Shown one piece after another: positions 26,635 through 35,667 of a DNA stretch of 64,000 bases; position 1 is the first letter of the stretch; every line of letters starts with the position of its first letter. A model generated the notes under the pieces. The model searched no databases and was not told the DNA's origin. It saw only the letters and a list, made by a program, of their open reading frames with translations. The position numbers and the translations under genes are program-made. Where the stretch lies: the NCBI RefSeq assembly GCF_001984215.1, contig NZ_CP019420.1:1798001-1862000 (forward strand), read 5' to 3'. Source of the DNA: Mycobacterium sp. MS1601 (GTDB lineage: Bacteria; Actinomycetota; Actinomycetes; Mycobacteriales; Mycobacteriaceae).

Positions 26635-26784
26635 TTACCGATCCGGTGTGTCACAGCGAGTTTGGGGAATGTTGGACCTGAGCGCAAAGAAGAGCAGAAC
26701 GTAGCAGGCCACAATGACGCCCAGTGCCCCAACGGCCAGAAGAACCACCGACGCGAGTACCCACAGAACTATGTTCATCAACAC
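26635..26784 (-). CDS. 49-aa single-pass membrane protein
   Basis: Short open frame starting at GTG 26784: MLMNIVLWVLASVVLLAVG, continuing as one long hydrophobic helix (about 4-36) and a polar tail ending RCDTPDR. AAGGAG (26792-26797) lies 7 bases before the GTG. Spacing is tight: the GNAT gene ends 3 bp upstream and the GH39-like gene starts 10 bp downstream. The good ribosome site, the helix and the operon packing support a real gene. Function unknown; it may be a small subunit for an exported or membrane enzyme of the operon. Confidence 0.65.
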   Translation of the reverse strand: MLMNIVLWVLASVVLLAVGALGVIVACYVLLFFALRSNIPQTRCDTPDR

Positions 26785-26787
26785 CGG

Positions 26788-27720
26788 TCATCTCCTTGGT
26801 TGACGTCCAGCGCGGCCACGAAGCCACGGCAGACAGACGAGTTCGCTGTAGAGGTAATCGATGTCGTCAGGGCCCAGGTCCTTGCTCAGGTACATCTTGG
26901 GCCAGCTGTTCAGTTCCAGGCCTGGCCGCGGGCGATGGCCGACCAAGCGAACCTCGACCAGGGTGGCCGGCAACCGGTGCCGCAACAACAGGTGCCGGCC
27001 GAGAGTCCGGAACCACCGTCGCAACAGGTCGGGGTCGCTGACGTGGAGTATCTCGGCAAACACCGGTACGTTGTGGTGCCGAAACTCCCGAAACACCACG
27101 TGGCACCTTTGGTCCCCCCGGGCCAGGACCACCTGCTTGGCCGCCAGCACACGGGCATGGTCCCGGTACACATGAAGATCAGTTCCGGTGAGGATTCGTT
27201 CGATGAGAGCCGGGTCAGAGCTGACTCTCGTGCCACCAGGCACCGCCGGCCAGGGCAAGTTCGGGACCAGCACCGCCGATGTGTCAAGGAACCGAAAGCC
27301 GCTCCACGCCAGTATTTCGCGAGGACCGGTATCCGGGGACAGTGCCGTGAAATGGTAGCCATCCTGGGCCAGTGCCGCATTCAAGAGGGAGATGCTCCTG
27401 AATCTGTACTCGGGCAGGACACACCACGAACCCAGATTGCAGAAGTGTTCGACACGGCCCCCGATCTGCCGCTGCGAGTACAGCGCGAGCATGCTCCCGA
27501 CCACGCGTCCGCCGGCCCGCAGCATGAAGCCGTAGTTGGGCGGCGCGGAACCGCCAGGCAGTGCAGTGCAGGCAAGGGCCCACGGCAGCCGGTCATTGTG
27601 GTTGTCGTGCAGGAAATTCGCCACAGCGAGCAGATCGGCAGCATCGGTGATGGGAACCAGTTCGGCTTTGGACCTGCGTGACGCCGTGAGCCCATTGTGC
27701 CTAGTCGGCTGCGTGTCCAT
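26788..27720 (-). CDS. GNAT-family N-acyltransferase
   Basis: 310 aa. An N-terminal GNAT domain (about 20-170) shows LVPITDAADLLAVANFLHDNH, RAGGRVVGSMLALY and LGSWCVLPEYRFRSISLLNAAL (acetyl-CoA pyrophosphate region), followed by a second GNAT-like half. The start overlaps the aminomutase gene by 20 bp, so the two are tightly coupled. In methanogens and bacteria a lysine aminomutase plus a GNAT (AblA/AblB) makes N-acetyl-beta-lysine. Here it could acetylate beta-lysine or transfer the carrier-bound aminoacyl group to a sugar amine; both are inferences. Confidence 0.78.
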   Translation of the reverse strand: MDTQPTRHNGLTASRRSKAELVPITDAADLLAVANFLHDNHNDRLPWALACTALPGGSAPPNYGFMLRAGGRVVGSMLALYSQRQIGGRVEHFCNLGSWCVLPEYRFRSISLLNAALAQDGYHFTALSPDTGPREILAWSGFRFLDTSAVLVPNLPWPAVPGGTRVSSDPALIERILTGTDLHVYRDHARVLAAKQVVLARGDQRCHVVFREFRHHNVPVFAEILHVSDPDLLRRWFRTLGRHLLLRHRLPATLVEVRLVGHRPRPGLELNSWPKMYLSKDLGPDDIDYLYSELVCLPWLRGRAGRQPRR

Positions 27721-29170
27721 TCCGATTTCCTGTCTGCACACCCATCGACACTGCGGTCTCACAAGGCAGGTGGCTGTTGGTCCGCCACCAACTGCGACCG
27801 GACTCCGGGAGTGTGTCGATAGGGTCGTAGAACGGATAGACCCTGCGCAGGGCGTCGTCGTCGTGCGTATCCAGACCGGTCCGGTAGTTCTTGGTCCAGT
27901 ACGAGATTCCGAGTTCCCTGTTGTAGTGGGCCACTTGGTGCACCCAGCGTTTGCCTACATAGGGAACGTCGCACACGATCCGCGGTGTCGCGAATCCGGG
28001 CAGATATCCCAGCATCGCCAACTGCAGTTGCTGAGCCTCCCACAGCGACGTCCGCCAGTGTTCGGCGTTGGGAATCATGTCGCACATGTAGAAGTAGTAC
28101 GGCAGTATGTTCGCCTCCCCCTGCAGGGCAAAACACAAGTCCAGCAGGTCATCAGCAGTGGCATTGACCCCACGCATCAACACCCCTTGATTGCGCACAT
28201 CCCGCAGCCCGGCGTCCAGCAGGGCCCGCGCGGCATCCGCTACCAGCGGTGTCACCGATCCGGCGTGGTTGATGTGGGTGTGTAGGGCGAGGTTCACGCG
28301 CCGGCCCGCGGCCAGCTTCGCCACCCTGGCCACACCCTCGAGAACACTCGTCTGCAACCAGTGCTGCGGCAAGGCCGCCAAGGCCTTGGTCGCCAACCGG
28401 ATGTCTCGGATGGTCTCAATCTCCAACAGCCGAAGAAGAAACGATTCCAACCTCGGCCACGGGAGATTGGCGACGTCACCGCCGGACACCACGACATCGC
28501 GCACAGTCGGTGTAGCCCGGAGGTATTCGATCATCTGGTCCTGTCGATCCACCGGATTGAGTGCCAACCGGGTCTTGGTGACCGTCGGAGTCGAGTTACC
28601 GATGAGGTCCATCCGGGTGCAGTGCCCGCAGTACTGTGGACAGGTCGACAGCATCTCGGCGAGGACCTTGGTGGGGTACCGGTGCGTCAGTCCCTCGACC
28701 ACCCACATCTCACTCTCGTGCAATGAGTCCCGTTCGGCGTAGGGATGTGACGCCCACTCGGGATGACGGTCGCTGAGCACCGGTAGCATGTAGCGCCGGA
28801 TCGGGTCCGCGTAGAACGCGTCGGTGAATGCGCGTCTGCTCGGCATGGGCTCCGGCACCATGGTGTTGAGCATCTGGGGTGGCAAGAGCATCGACATGGT
28901 GGCGAACCGCTCGTGGTCGGCGGCCAAGTCCTGATAGAACCGCTCGTCGAGCAGATCACCGGTCACCGCACGCAATTCAGCGATGTTCTTGATGGAATGA
29001 GCACGCTGCCATTGCGCTGCACGCCACTCGGTCCGCGTGACAGCGGCCCATCCCGGATAACGGCGCCAATCCGGTTCCCACAGTTCCCTGCGTCGGTAGG
29101 TGTAAGGCTGGTCCAGCGCGGCGGTGTATCCGGTGCCTGCGGTGTGGTCGATGTCAGTGATGAGAGTCAT
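27701..29170 (-). CDS. Lysine 2,3-aminomutase-like radical SAM/PLP enzyme
   Basis: 489 aa. The radical SAM cluster motif is C177-x3-C181-x2-C184 (CPQYCGHCTR), preceded by the KamA signature VEGLTHRYPTKVL. SGGD, HTHINH and NQGVLMRGVN follow. The aspartates that hold the lysine amino group in KamA are kept (D364 in YMCDM, D401 in VCDVP), and the PLP lysine is K407 (YVGKRWV). It therefore probably turns L-lysine into L-beta-lysine. The C-terminal zinc cysteines of clostridial KamA are absent. TAATG junction with the amine oxidase upstream. Confidence is high for family, moderate for substrate. Confidence 0.88.
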   Translation of the reverse strand: MTLITDIDHTAGTGYTAALDQPYTYRRRELWEPDWRRYPGWAAVTRTEWRAAQWQRAHSIKNIAELRAVTGDLLDERFYQDLAADHERFATMSMLLPPQMLNTMVPEPMPSRRAFTDAFYADPIRRYMLPVLSDRHPEWASHPYAERDSLHESEMWVVEGLTHRYPTKVLAEMLSTCPQYCGHCTRMDLIGNSTPTVTKTRLALNPVDRQDQMIEYLRATPTVRDVVVSGGDVANLPWPRLESFLLRLLEIETIRDIRLATKALAALPQHWLQTSVLEGVARVAKLAAGRRVNLALHTHINHAGSVTPLVADAARALLDAGLRDVRNQGVLMRGVNATADDLLDLCFALQGEANILPYYFYMCDMIPNAEHWRTSLWEAQQLQLAMLGYLPGFATPRIVCDVPYVGKRWVHQVAHYNRELGISYWTKNYRTGLDTHDDDALRRVYPFYDPIDTLPESGRSWWRTNSHLPCETAVSMGVQTGNRNGHAAD

Positions 29171-30546
29171 TACGCCAAAACCCTTCTCGTGTCGTTGGCT
29201 TCGTGTTCGATCAGCTCGGCCGCCGCGCGATGGCCGGACAGGACCGCGCCCTCCATGTGTCCGAAGAACTCGAGGCTGGTTTCGGTTCCCGCCCAGTGGA
29301 TCCGCCCGTGCGGCGTGGTGAGACTCGGGCCGAGCCTGCGCCAATCGCCTTTGCCGAACAGTGCTGCATAACAACCTCGGCTGTACTTCTCGGACAACCA
29401 GTCCGTCACCGAGCACTGCGTCGGTGCGGGCAACTGGGGGAACAACCGGGTGACGTGAGCCAGGGCTGCGGCCCGTTGCTCGGCCACGGGAAGCACACTG
29501 AATGCCTTGGCTGCTACACCGGTCACGAATGCTGTGAGCACACCCACGGATCCGTCCGGGGGCGAATCGTCCACCGTGAACATCAACGGACCACGTGCGC
29601 TCATCGACCAGCCCGACAACCCGAACTCCCGCCATACCGCAGTTGGATAGATCAGGTGCACCTTGACCACACAACCTCTCCCGGTCACCGCGCTCGCCCT
29701 GGGGCGCACCAGAGCAGGCCGGAAATCGATGCCCTGGGCCAGGACCGGAGGAATGGCAACGATGGCCCTGTCCCCGCGATACCGCGAACGCCGTCCGTCT
29801 TCGGAGATGGTGTGCACCACCACCCCGTCAGCGCCCTGGTCGATGCACCGGACTGGCTCCTGCAGTCGCACCCGCCCGCCCAGGTGGTCGGCCATCGCCT
29901 CGCACAACCTGTGTGACCCGCCCGCGACGCGCCATTCCTGAGCGCCCCCTTCGAATGCGTTGAGGAATCGAGTTCCTCCGCCGGACCGAAGGTAGAAGGC
30001 CATGTGCAGAGCGGAGACCGCCGTCGGGTCGGCGGCCATCATCTGACCGATGAACAACGGCAGGAACGCCAACGCATCAGGATGCGTGAGCCGCTGGCTG
30101 AACCATCGTTGAGCCGAGATCCGGTCGAGTCGACGCGCATCCGGGCTGAGCCAGGGCAGGTCCGGCCCGGCCTGTCCCAGCAGTTCCTCGATCTGGTCGA
30201 AAAGTTGTCCGAGTGCAACCGCATCCAGTGGTGGCAGTCGCATGGCGGTCGTCGTCCGCTCACCGTTCAACAGGAAGGTACTCTTGCCCTCCATATCGGT
30301 GGATTCCCGACGCAGCCCGTACTGTCTCATCAGAGCGAGCAGCGCCGTGTGTCGATTTCCCAGGTACGCGGCACCGCCGTCGACGAAATGGCCACCGGAA
30401 ACCGGCACACCGCGCATCCGACCGCCGACACGACCACGCGCCTCCAACACCGTGACGTCCGCACCGGCGCGCACCAGATCCGCTGCGGCGGTGAGACCGG
30501 CGATACCCGCCCCGATCACCACCACCTGCGGACCGCAGGTGGTCAC
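29170..30546 (-). CDS. Flavin-containing amine oxidase
   Basis: 458 aa of the monoamine oxidase fold. The FAD dinucleotide motif is VVVIGAGIAGLTAAADLVRAGADV, followed by VLEARGRVGGRM. The C-terminal HWAGTETSLEFFGHMEGAVLSGHRAA is the second FAD-binding signature of amine oxidases. It is linked by a GTGA overlap to the carrier-protein gene and by TAATG to the aminomutase gene. It may oxidise the free or carrier-bound diamino acid, producing an imine or aldehyde; no substrate can be named from sequence. Confidence 0.87.
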   Translation of the reverse strand: MTTCGPQVVVIGAGIAGLTAAADLVRAGADVTVLEARGRVGGRMRGVPVSGGHFVDGGAAYLGNRHTALLALMRQYGLRRESTDMEGKSTFLLNGERTTTAMRLPPLDAVALGQLFDQIEELLGQAGPDLPWLSPDARRLDRISAQRWFSQRLTHPDALAFLPLFIGQMMAADPTAVSALHMAFYLRSGGGTRFLNAFEGGAQEWRVAGGSHRLCEAMADHLGGRVRLQEPVRCIDQGADGVVVHTISEDGRRSRYRGDRAIVAIPPVLAQGIDFRPALVRPRASAVTGRGCVVKVHLIYPTAVWREFGLSGWSMSARGPLMFTVDDSPPDGSVGVLTAFVTGVAAKAFSVLPVAEQRAAALAHVTRLFPQLPAPTQCSVTDWLSEKYSRGCYAALFGKGDWRRLGPSLTTPHGRIHWAGTETSLEFFGHMEGAVLSGHRAAAELIEHEANDTRRVLA

Positions 30547-30764
30547 GGCACCACCGCGGCGACTCTGGCGAAAACACCTTCGGGTGAAGGATCGTCGACG
30601 AAATCGTCGTAGAGCAGCTCGACGCCGAAATCGCGGGCGATGGCACTGAGCACCCGGGTGGCCAGCAGTGAATCGCCGCCCAGGTCGAAGAAGTCAGAGT
30701 CTGCTCGGACCTCCCGGACGTCGAGAACCTCGCAGAAGATCTTGACGATGTGGTCGCTGCTCAT
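30543..30764 (-). CDS. Stand-alone peptidyl/acyl carrier protein
   Basis: 73 aa. The phosphopantetheine attachment site is S32 in FFDLGGDSLLATRVL, which has the GGDS form typical of NRPS carrier proteins. Four-helix carrier length. Its ATG overlaps the stop of the adenylation gene (ATGA), and its stop overlaps the start of the amine oxidase, so it is in the middle of a coupled group. It should carry the aminoacyl thioester made by the adenylation protein. Confidence 0.92.
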   Translation of the reverse strand: MSSDHIVKIFCEVLDVREVRADSDFFDLGGDSLLATRVLSAIARDFGVELLYDDFVDDPSPEGVFARVAAVVP

Positions 30765-32197
30765 TGGACTGTTCCTTTGTTCTCGAGGTCTGCGGCGGCA
30801 CACTGAGTTGCCACCCTGTCGACTTTGCCGGAGGACGTATACGACAGTGCAGCAACGAAATTGATTCGGCTCGGGACAAACTGCCCAGGCAATCGGGCAC
30901 GTAGGTAGCGTTTCAACTCCGCTGCGCTGACGGCCAGCGCGGGCACCACGTAAGCGGTCAAGGTGGTGCGTCCCAGTGACCGCGTGCCCACCACCACGGC
31001 ACCGGCCACTGCGGGGTGTGTGGTCAGCTGAGTCTCGACCTCGGCTGGATGCACCCGGACACCCAGAACTTTCACTTGCTCGTCCACCCGACCACGCGGG
31101 TAGAGCAACCCGCCCGCACTCCCTGTCACCAGGTCGCCGGTGTGGAACCACCGGGTGGGCTCGCAGCCGTGGGCCACCACGGGAAATGCGGCCTCGGTCA
31201 ATTCGGCGAAACCGAGGTAGCCGGTGGCCAGGCCCGGGCCGGCGATCAGCAACTCGCCCTCGTCGGAGATGTGGTCGACGACGTGAGGCAACCGGCGCCC
31301 CAGCGGTGTCTCACCTTGCTGGGCTTCGATTTCCGGTTCGGTGCCCGGACCTGACAGCCTGACGGCATGGGTGATCATGGTGGTCTCGGTGCACCCGTAG
31401 GTGTTGAGCAAAGTGATACCACCCGTCGCCATGGACCGCCACTGCTGCAACCGGGTGGGGTCGACACGCTCGCCGCCGATGATCACCAGGCGCAGGGTGT
31501 CCGGCAGACCCGTCTGCTCGTCCTTCAGATACAGCACCAGTTCGTGCCAGAACGCGGTGGGCAGGTCCAGCACGGTGATCTCACGCTCGTGCACCATACG
31601 CAGGAAGCGCGGCATGGAGCCGCTGTGTGCTTCGCAATCGAAAACGACGGTGGCCCCACAGGTGAGTGCGGGCAGCATCTCCTCGAAGCAGGTGTCCCAG
31701 CTCAGTGAGGCGAACTGGAGCACCCGGTCATCAGGTGTGAGCTCGAAGAGATCCACGAGCGCTCGAACCGTCACCGAGAGCGCCTGCCGCGACACCACCA
31801 CTGGCTTGGGCGCCCCGGTGGAGCCGGACGTGCAGAGAACATATGCTGCGCTGCCGCCGATGTCGGCAGATCCGAAGGCTTCGGCCAGCTGCTGCCTCCG
31901 CGCTGCGGGAAGAGCAGCATCGATGGGACAGTACGGAGCGCCCGCTGCGAGCGCACCCAGTAGATGCTCGACAGCAGCAGGCGCGTGTGAGACCACCACG
32001 CCTGCCGGTCGCGGCGAACCCTGCTCCGCGAAGTCCCTGCGATACAGCGATGCCGTCATCGCAACCCGTTCGGCAAGACTCTGATACGTCACCACGTCGC
32101 CGTTGTGCAGCAGGGCGGCTTCGCTGCCCCTGACCGCGGCCGTCGCTTCGAAAGCCCGAAACACGTCTTCTGTTTCACGCAGTGTGGATACGGACAT
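30761..32197 (-). CDS. Stand-alone NRPS-type adenylation protein, pocket suggests beta-lysine
   Basis: 478 aa. Core motifs: A3 LCTSGSTGAPKP (121-132), A5 NTYGCTETT (265-273), A7 FHTGDL (351-356), A8 GRVDEQVKVLGVRVHPAEVE (369-388), A10 SYTSSGKVDR (452-461). Aligned by eye to GrsA-Phe, the pocket positions are D168, T169, E172, D211, I239, G241, T266, M274, I275, K458, giving DTEDIGTMIK. The leading Asp means an amino acid, not a fatty acid. From memory, beta-lysine domains of streptothricin/viomycin-type clusters read nearly the same (DTEDVGTMVK). No condensation or thioesterase domain is present. Confidence 0.87.
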   Translation of the reverse strand: MSVSTLRETEDVFRAFEATAAVRGSEAALLHNGDVVTYQSLAERVAMTASLYRRDFAEQGSPRPAGVVVSHAPAAVEHLLGALAAGAPYCPIDAALPAARRQQLAEAFGSADIGGSAAYVLCTSGSTGAPKPVVVSRQALSVTVRALVDLFELTPDDRVLQFASLSWDTCFEEMLPALTCGATVVFDCEAHSGSMPRFLRMVHEREITVLDLPTAFWHELVLYLKDEQTGLPDTLRLVIIGGERVDPTRLQQWRSMATGGITLLNTYGCTETTMITHAVRLSGPGTEPEIEAQQGETPLGRRLPHVVDHISDEGELLIAGPGLATGYLGFAELTEAAFPVVAHGCEPTRWFHTGDLVTGSAGGLLYPRGRVDEQVKVLGVRVHPAEVETQLTTHPAVAGAVVVGTRSLGRTTLTAYVVPALAVSAAELKRYLRARLPGQFVPSRINFVAALSYTSSGKVDRVATQCAAADLENKGTVQ

Positions 32198-32212
32198 GAC
32201 TTCTCCCCCTTC

Positions 32213-34327
32213 TCATGACGTCAGCAACACGAATCGTTCGATGACCACCAACACGAACCCGCCCAGCAGCGGAACGACCGCGAGCGTCATCGGCCGCAAC
32301 CTGTACCGCTGTGCGGGCGACAGGAACAGCCGCCGTACCTCCTGGGTGACGAGAAGCGCCACCAGCATCACCAGCAGTGCCACCCCGAGCGGTGTCCAAG
32401 GGGTGCGCCAGATCTGCACACCCGTCTCCAAGGGGGCGAACCTGTTGGGTTCGGCGCCGGCGGGCCAGGCGAGCGAGTACACCGTGGCATCCGAATTCTG
32501 GTACACCACATGCATATCGGGAACAGATGCGAGGGCATGGCGAAACTGCTCACCCCAGCCGGCGGGATAGCCCTGGCCGAAGACCACCATGTCTTCTTGG
32601 CTGCGCGTGGTGACCAGGTAGGACCCCGGCCCCTGCTCCCTCAGCTTCTCCACCACTCCCGACACCTCGGCGGGGTCGGCAGGGGCCATGGTGTTTCGCC
32701 ATCTGACCCGCTCCGCATCGCGGTAGCCCAGTGGCATGAACGGTGTGGAGCCGAGATCCGGGACTGCCGTCACGTACACCACCGTCACGTTCCCCTGGCT
32801 GTTCTCGTAGAGGGCCTGCACCGCGCTCACCGACCCGGACGGCATCCGCTCGAAGGCTTCGTTGCCGTAGCGGCTCACCAGGAACGCGCCCAGCACCACC
32901 AGCGCGCAGAGACAGGCAGCACACTGCGCCAGAAACGACGGCCGCGCCTGCGAGCTGGGGAAGAATGCAAGCGCAACAAGAACGCTCAGCGGTGCGAGGG
33001 CGAAAAGGTATACCCGCAAGGCGATCTCGCCACCGTAACTCTGCATGAACGCGAGCCCCACCGGCCCGGCTGTAAGCACCAGGAGCACCCGGTCCTCGAA
33101 CCCCCGCCGCCGTCTCCGCAACAGTCCCCAGGCCGCCACCAGGAACACCAACACCGTGGTGACCATCCGGACCTGCACCACGAACTGGTGCCCGGGGTCA
33201 CCCAGCGCCGCACGATCGGCGACACTGGACGTCACCGTGCCGCTGACGTCGCCGACACCACCCATGACCTCGCCGAGATTGGCTCCCCAGTAAGCCTGGG
33301 TCATATAGCTGATCCAGGCCAACAGCAGAACGACGAGCAGCGCTGGGAGCCCCTTCAGTTCGCATCGGCGTGCGATGACCAACCCCGCGACACCGATGAT
33401 CATGGCAAACGGGGTGAGTTGGTGGCTGATGGTCGTGGTGATGAACACCCCCACCAGCACAGCGAAGACGACCGTCTTCTCCGCAGCTCCGGCAGCACCC
33501 GGCGGTAGTTCACCGGGGACGGTGCCTCGCCAGAACCACTGCCAGATACGTCGCATCCAGCGTGGCCGCAGTCGGGAGTCCGGCGCCGTCGCGACCGGCG
33601 GGCGGAACCAGGCCATCAGGAATCCCAGGAACAACAGATACAGCAGAAGTGTCCAGCCCTGCGGGGAGAAGTAGTCCTGTCCAACCCAGTTCAGTAGACA
33701 GAACAGCAAGGCAGCTAACCATTTTGCCTGCCAGGAGATCCGCAGTGAACTCATCAGCAGCCCGAGCGCGGCCAGGTACAGGAGATTGTTGAACACCGGT
33801 ACCAGCAGCAGTACCGGACTGAACGACGCGGGGTCACCCGAACCCGCCCAGAGCGTCGCCAGAGCGAAGAAGCCCGGCCAGGACCACCTGGTGTCCAGTC
33901 CGGGCGCAGTGGTGCCCGTGCGATCGATGAACTCCATGAAGCCCAGGTGCACCCAGGTGATGGGGAACCGCGGTTCGGATTCGAGCAGAGCCGTGATGCC
34001 GTGCACCATGAACACCATCAACACCAGGTGAGTGGCGAGAATCGAGAAGCGCTGGCGGGGAAGCGACAAAGCTCCGAAGAACGAGACCACGAGTAACCCG
34101 AGGCCGGCCAGGGTGGCAGCCGGGAGGACAGAGATCAGGCCGTAGCCGTTCATCGCATCCATGTCGACGCGGTGCAACTCACCCAGGTACAGCCCTGTGG
34201 CCACGGCCACCAGAAGCCACAGCAGGACAACAAGAAAGACTTCGCCGACACCGGATTTGTCGGCCGGCGTGGAGGCGGGGGCCTGTTCCGGCAGTTCGAT
34301 GATGTCATGCTGCATCTGCTGGGTCAT
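32213..34327 (-). CDS. Large polytopic membrane protein, possible GT-C-like transferase
   Basis: 704 aa. Many hydrophobic helices from about residue 28 to 480 (VFLVVLLWLLVAVATGLYLG, LLSALLFCLL-type segments, WVGQDYFSPQGWTLLLYLLFLGFLMAWF), a soluble outside part at about 490-620 (VTVVYVTAVPDLGS, YLVTTRSQEDMVVFGQGYPAGW) and two final helices. Helices first and a periplasmic domain later fit GT-C glycosyltransferases and similar membrane transferases, but no catalytic motif is certain. ATGA overlap with the flippase gene. It could be the membrane acceptor step for the activated amino acid or a glycosyltransferase; unproven. Confidence 0.7.
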   Translation of the reverse strand: MTQQMQHDIIELPEQAPASTPADKSGVGEVFLVVLLWLLVAVATGLYLGELHRVDMDAMNGYGLISVLPAATLAGLGLLVVSFFGALSLPRQRFSILATHLVLMVFMVHGITALLESEPRFPITWVHLGFMEFIDRTGTTAPGLDTRWSWPGFFALATLWAGSGDPASFSPVLLLVPVFNNLLYLAALGLLMSSLRISWQAKWLAALLFCLLNWVGQDYFSPQGWTLLLYLLFLGFLMAWFRPPVATAPDSRLRPRWMRRIWQWFWRGTVPGELPPGAAGAAEKTVVFAVLVGVFITTTISHQLTPFAMIIGVAGLVIARRCELKGLPALLVVLLLAWISYMTQAYWGANLGEVMGGVGDVSGTVTSSVADRAALGDPGHQFVVQVRMVTTVLVFLVAAWGLLRRRRRGFEDRVLLVLTAGPVGLAFMQSYGGEIALRVYLFALAPLSVLVALAFFPSSQARPSFLAQCAACLCALVVLGAFLVSRYGNEAFERMPSGSVSAVQALYENSQGNVTVVYVTAVPDLGSTPFMPLGYRDAERVRWRNTMAPADPAEVSGVVEKLREQGPGSYLVTTRSQEDMVVFGQGYPAGWGEQFRHALASVPDMHVVYQNSDATVYSLAWPAGAEPNRFAPLETGVQIWRTPWTPLGVALLVMLVALLVTQEVRRLFLSPAQRYRLRPMTLAVVPLLGGFVLVVIERFVLLTS

Positions 34328-35667
34328 TGCGCACGACCACCCACCTGGTCGACAGGCCGCTCGTCCAGCATCGGCAGTGGTTCGGCAGGCGGGTCACCGA
34401 ACCAACCCAGCAGCCTGCCCAGACCCGGCAGAACCATCACAAGGGTGATCAACTGTCCGAGAAGGAAAGCGACACCAACTGCGGTGAGACGCCCGTCGCC
34501 GTAGGACATGAAAAGTGAACCGTGGCTGAGGAACTGATGCACCAGGCCTAGGACAGTCACACCCCGCACAAACTGCACCGCGACGATCTGCAAGCGCAAG
34601 GCACGGGCTCGGAGGGTGCCGAGGTAGATCTCGACCACCGCGGCCGGAAGGCTCGCGAACGCCACCAGCTGGAGCAGCGGCGCTGCATCGAGATAACCCT
34701 TGCCCACCAGTCCCAACGCATAGGGGGCAGCCAGTCCGATGGTGACTGCGGCGAAGAGCAGCAGAATCAACGCGCGGCGCAGAGCGGAACGGCAGTTGTC
34801 CGCCAGCGTGCTCTCGTCGTAGACCCCCTCGACCGCCATCGAGGTCGCGAGATTGGCCGCGACGAGGTTCATCGAGGTCGCGATGGACCAAGCGAAGAAG
34901 AAGTACGCATAAGAGTGCGGATCTACCCTGGTGGCCACCACCACAGGCACCACGAAGATCGTCGTCATCAGAAACAGCGATCCCAGGTAGTCAGCCGCGA
35001 AGAAGCCACCTATCTGACCGCGGTCCAGTTCAGCCGCGTCGTCAGCCGCGGCTGCCATGTGCCGAGGCAGCAACCGCAAGAAGATCAGCAGGTTGGCCGG
35101 AAATATCACGATGATCATCGGCACGATCCACGAGAAGAACACCCCGGCGTGGGGAACCGTATCGGCCAACATCACGAGCAGCACGATCTTCCCGGTGGCG
35201 AACAAACCGTTGAAAAGCGGCACCCACACCGCCGAGCGCAACCCGGTCATCACGCTGTCCTGCACCGTGATGACGCTGGCGCCGATGGCGGCCACAACGA
35301 ACCAGACCTTGTATTCCGGCTCGCGCAGCAGGTCGAATGCAGGCCCACCGACCCAGTGCAGGAGTACCACCAGGGCCAAGGCCAACAACCCGACCATCAA
35401 CGACGTCAGCGCATAGATCCACGCAACGACAACACGGGTCCTGCGGCCGGCCTTGGGGATGAACCGGTTGAGCGTGCCAGCGGCGTTGACCGACACCATC
35501 CCGGTCAACAACATCAAGGACGAAATCGCCGCCGAATTCCGGCCCACGTCCGCGTCGGTGTAGTTGCGCGCAGCCAACACCCAGTACAGCAGCCCCAGGC
35601 CCCCGGACAGAACGGTGTTCAGTACCAACGCGTAGCCATTGCGGACGAACAGGCGGCCGCTAGCCAT
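34324..35667 (-). CDS. Polysaccharide flippase (Wzx/MATE-like), first copy
   Basis: 447 aa with about 12 helices. The N-terminal NGYALVLNTVLSGGLGLLYWVLAARNYTDADVG is the typical first helix and ARxY-x4-VG motif of polysaccharide transporters. It should move a lipid-linked sugar unit across the membrane. It sits between the deacetylase (8-bp overlap) and the 704-aa membrane protein. A second flippase lies at 50284, so the locus may export two kinds of glycan or intermediates. Confidence 0.85.
   Translation of the reverse strand: MASGRLFVRNGYALVLNTVLSGGLGLLYWVLAARNYTDADVGRNSAAISSLMLLTGMVSVNAAGTLNRFIPKAGRRTRVVVAWIYALTSLMVGLLALALVVLLHWVGGPAFDLLREPEYKVWFVVAAIGASVITVQDSVMTGLRSAVWVPLFNGLFATGKIVLLVMLADTVPHAGVFFSWIVPMIIVIFPANLLIFLRLLPRHMAAAADDAAELDRGQIGGFFAADYLGSLFLMTTIFVVPVVVATRVDPHSYAYFFFAWSIATSMNLVAANLATSMAVEGVYDESTLADNCRSALRRALILLLFAAVTIGLAAPYALGLVGKGYLDAAPLLQLVAFASLPAAVVEIYLGTLRARALRLQIVAVQFVRGVTVLGLVHQFLSHGSLFMSYGDGRLTAVGVAFLLGQLITLVMVLPGLGRLLGWFGDPPAEPLPMLDERPVDQVGGRAQ

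Noticed and set aside
27701..29170. Aminomutase as EpmB (EF-P lysine modification)
   Set aside because: Length (489 aa) and place next to NRPS-like genes do not fit EpmB, and no EpmA or EF-P gene is nearby.
30761..32197. Adenylation protein as fatty-acyl-CoA or aryl-acid ligase
   Set aside because: The pocket has the Asp that binds an alpha- or beta-amino group, and a carrier protein is coupled to it, which favours an amino acid.
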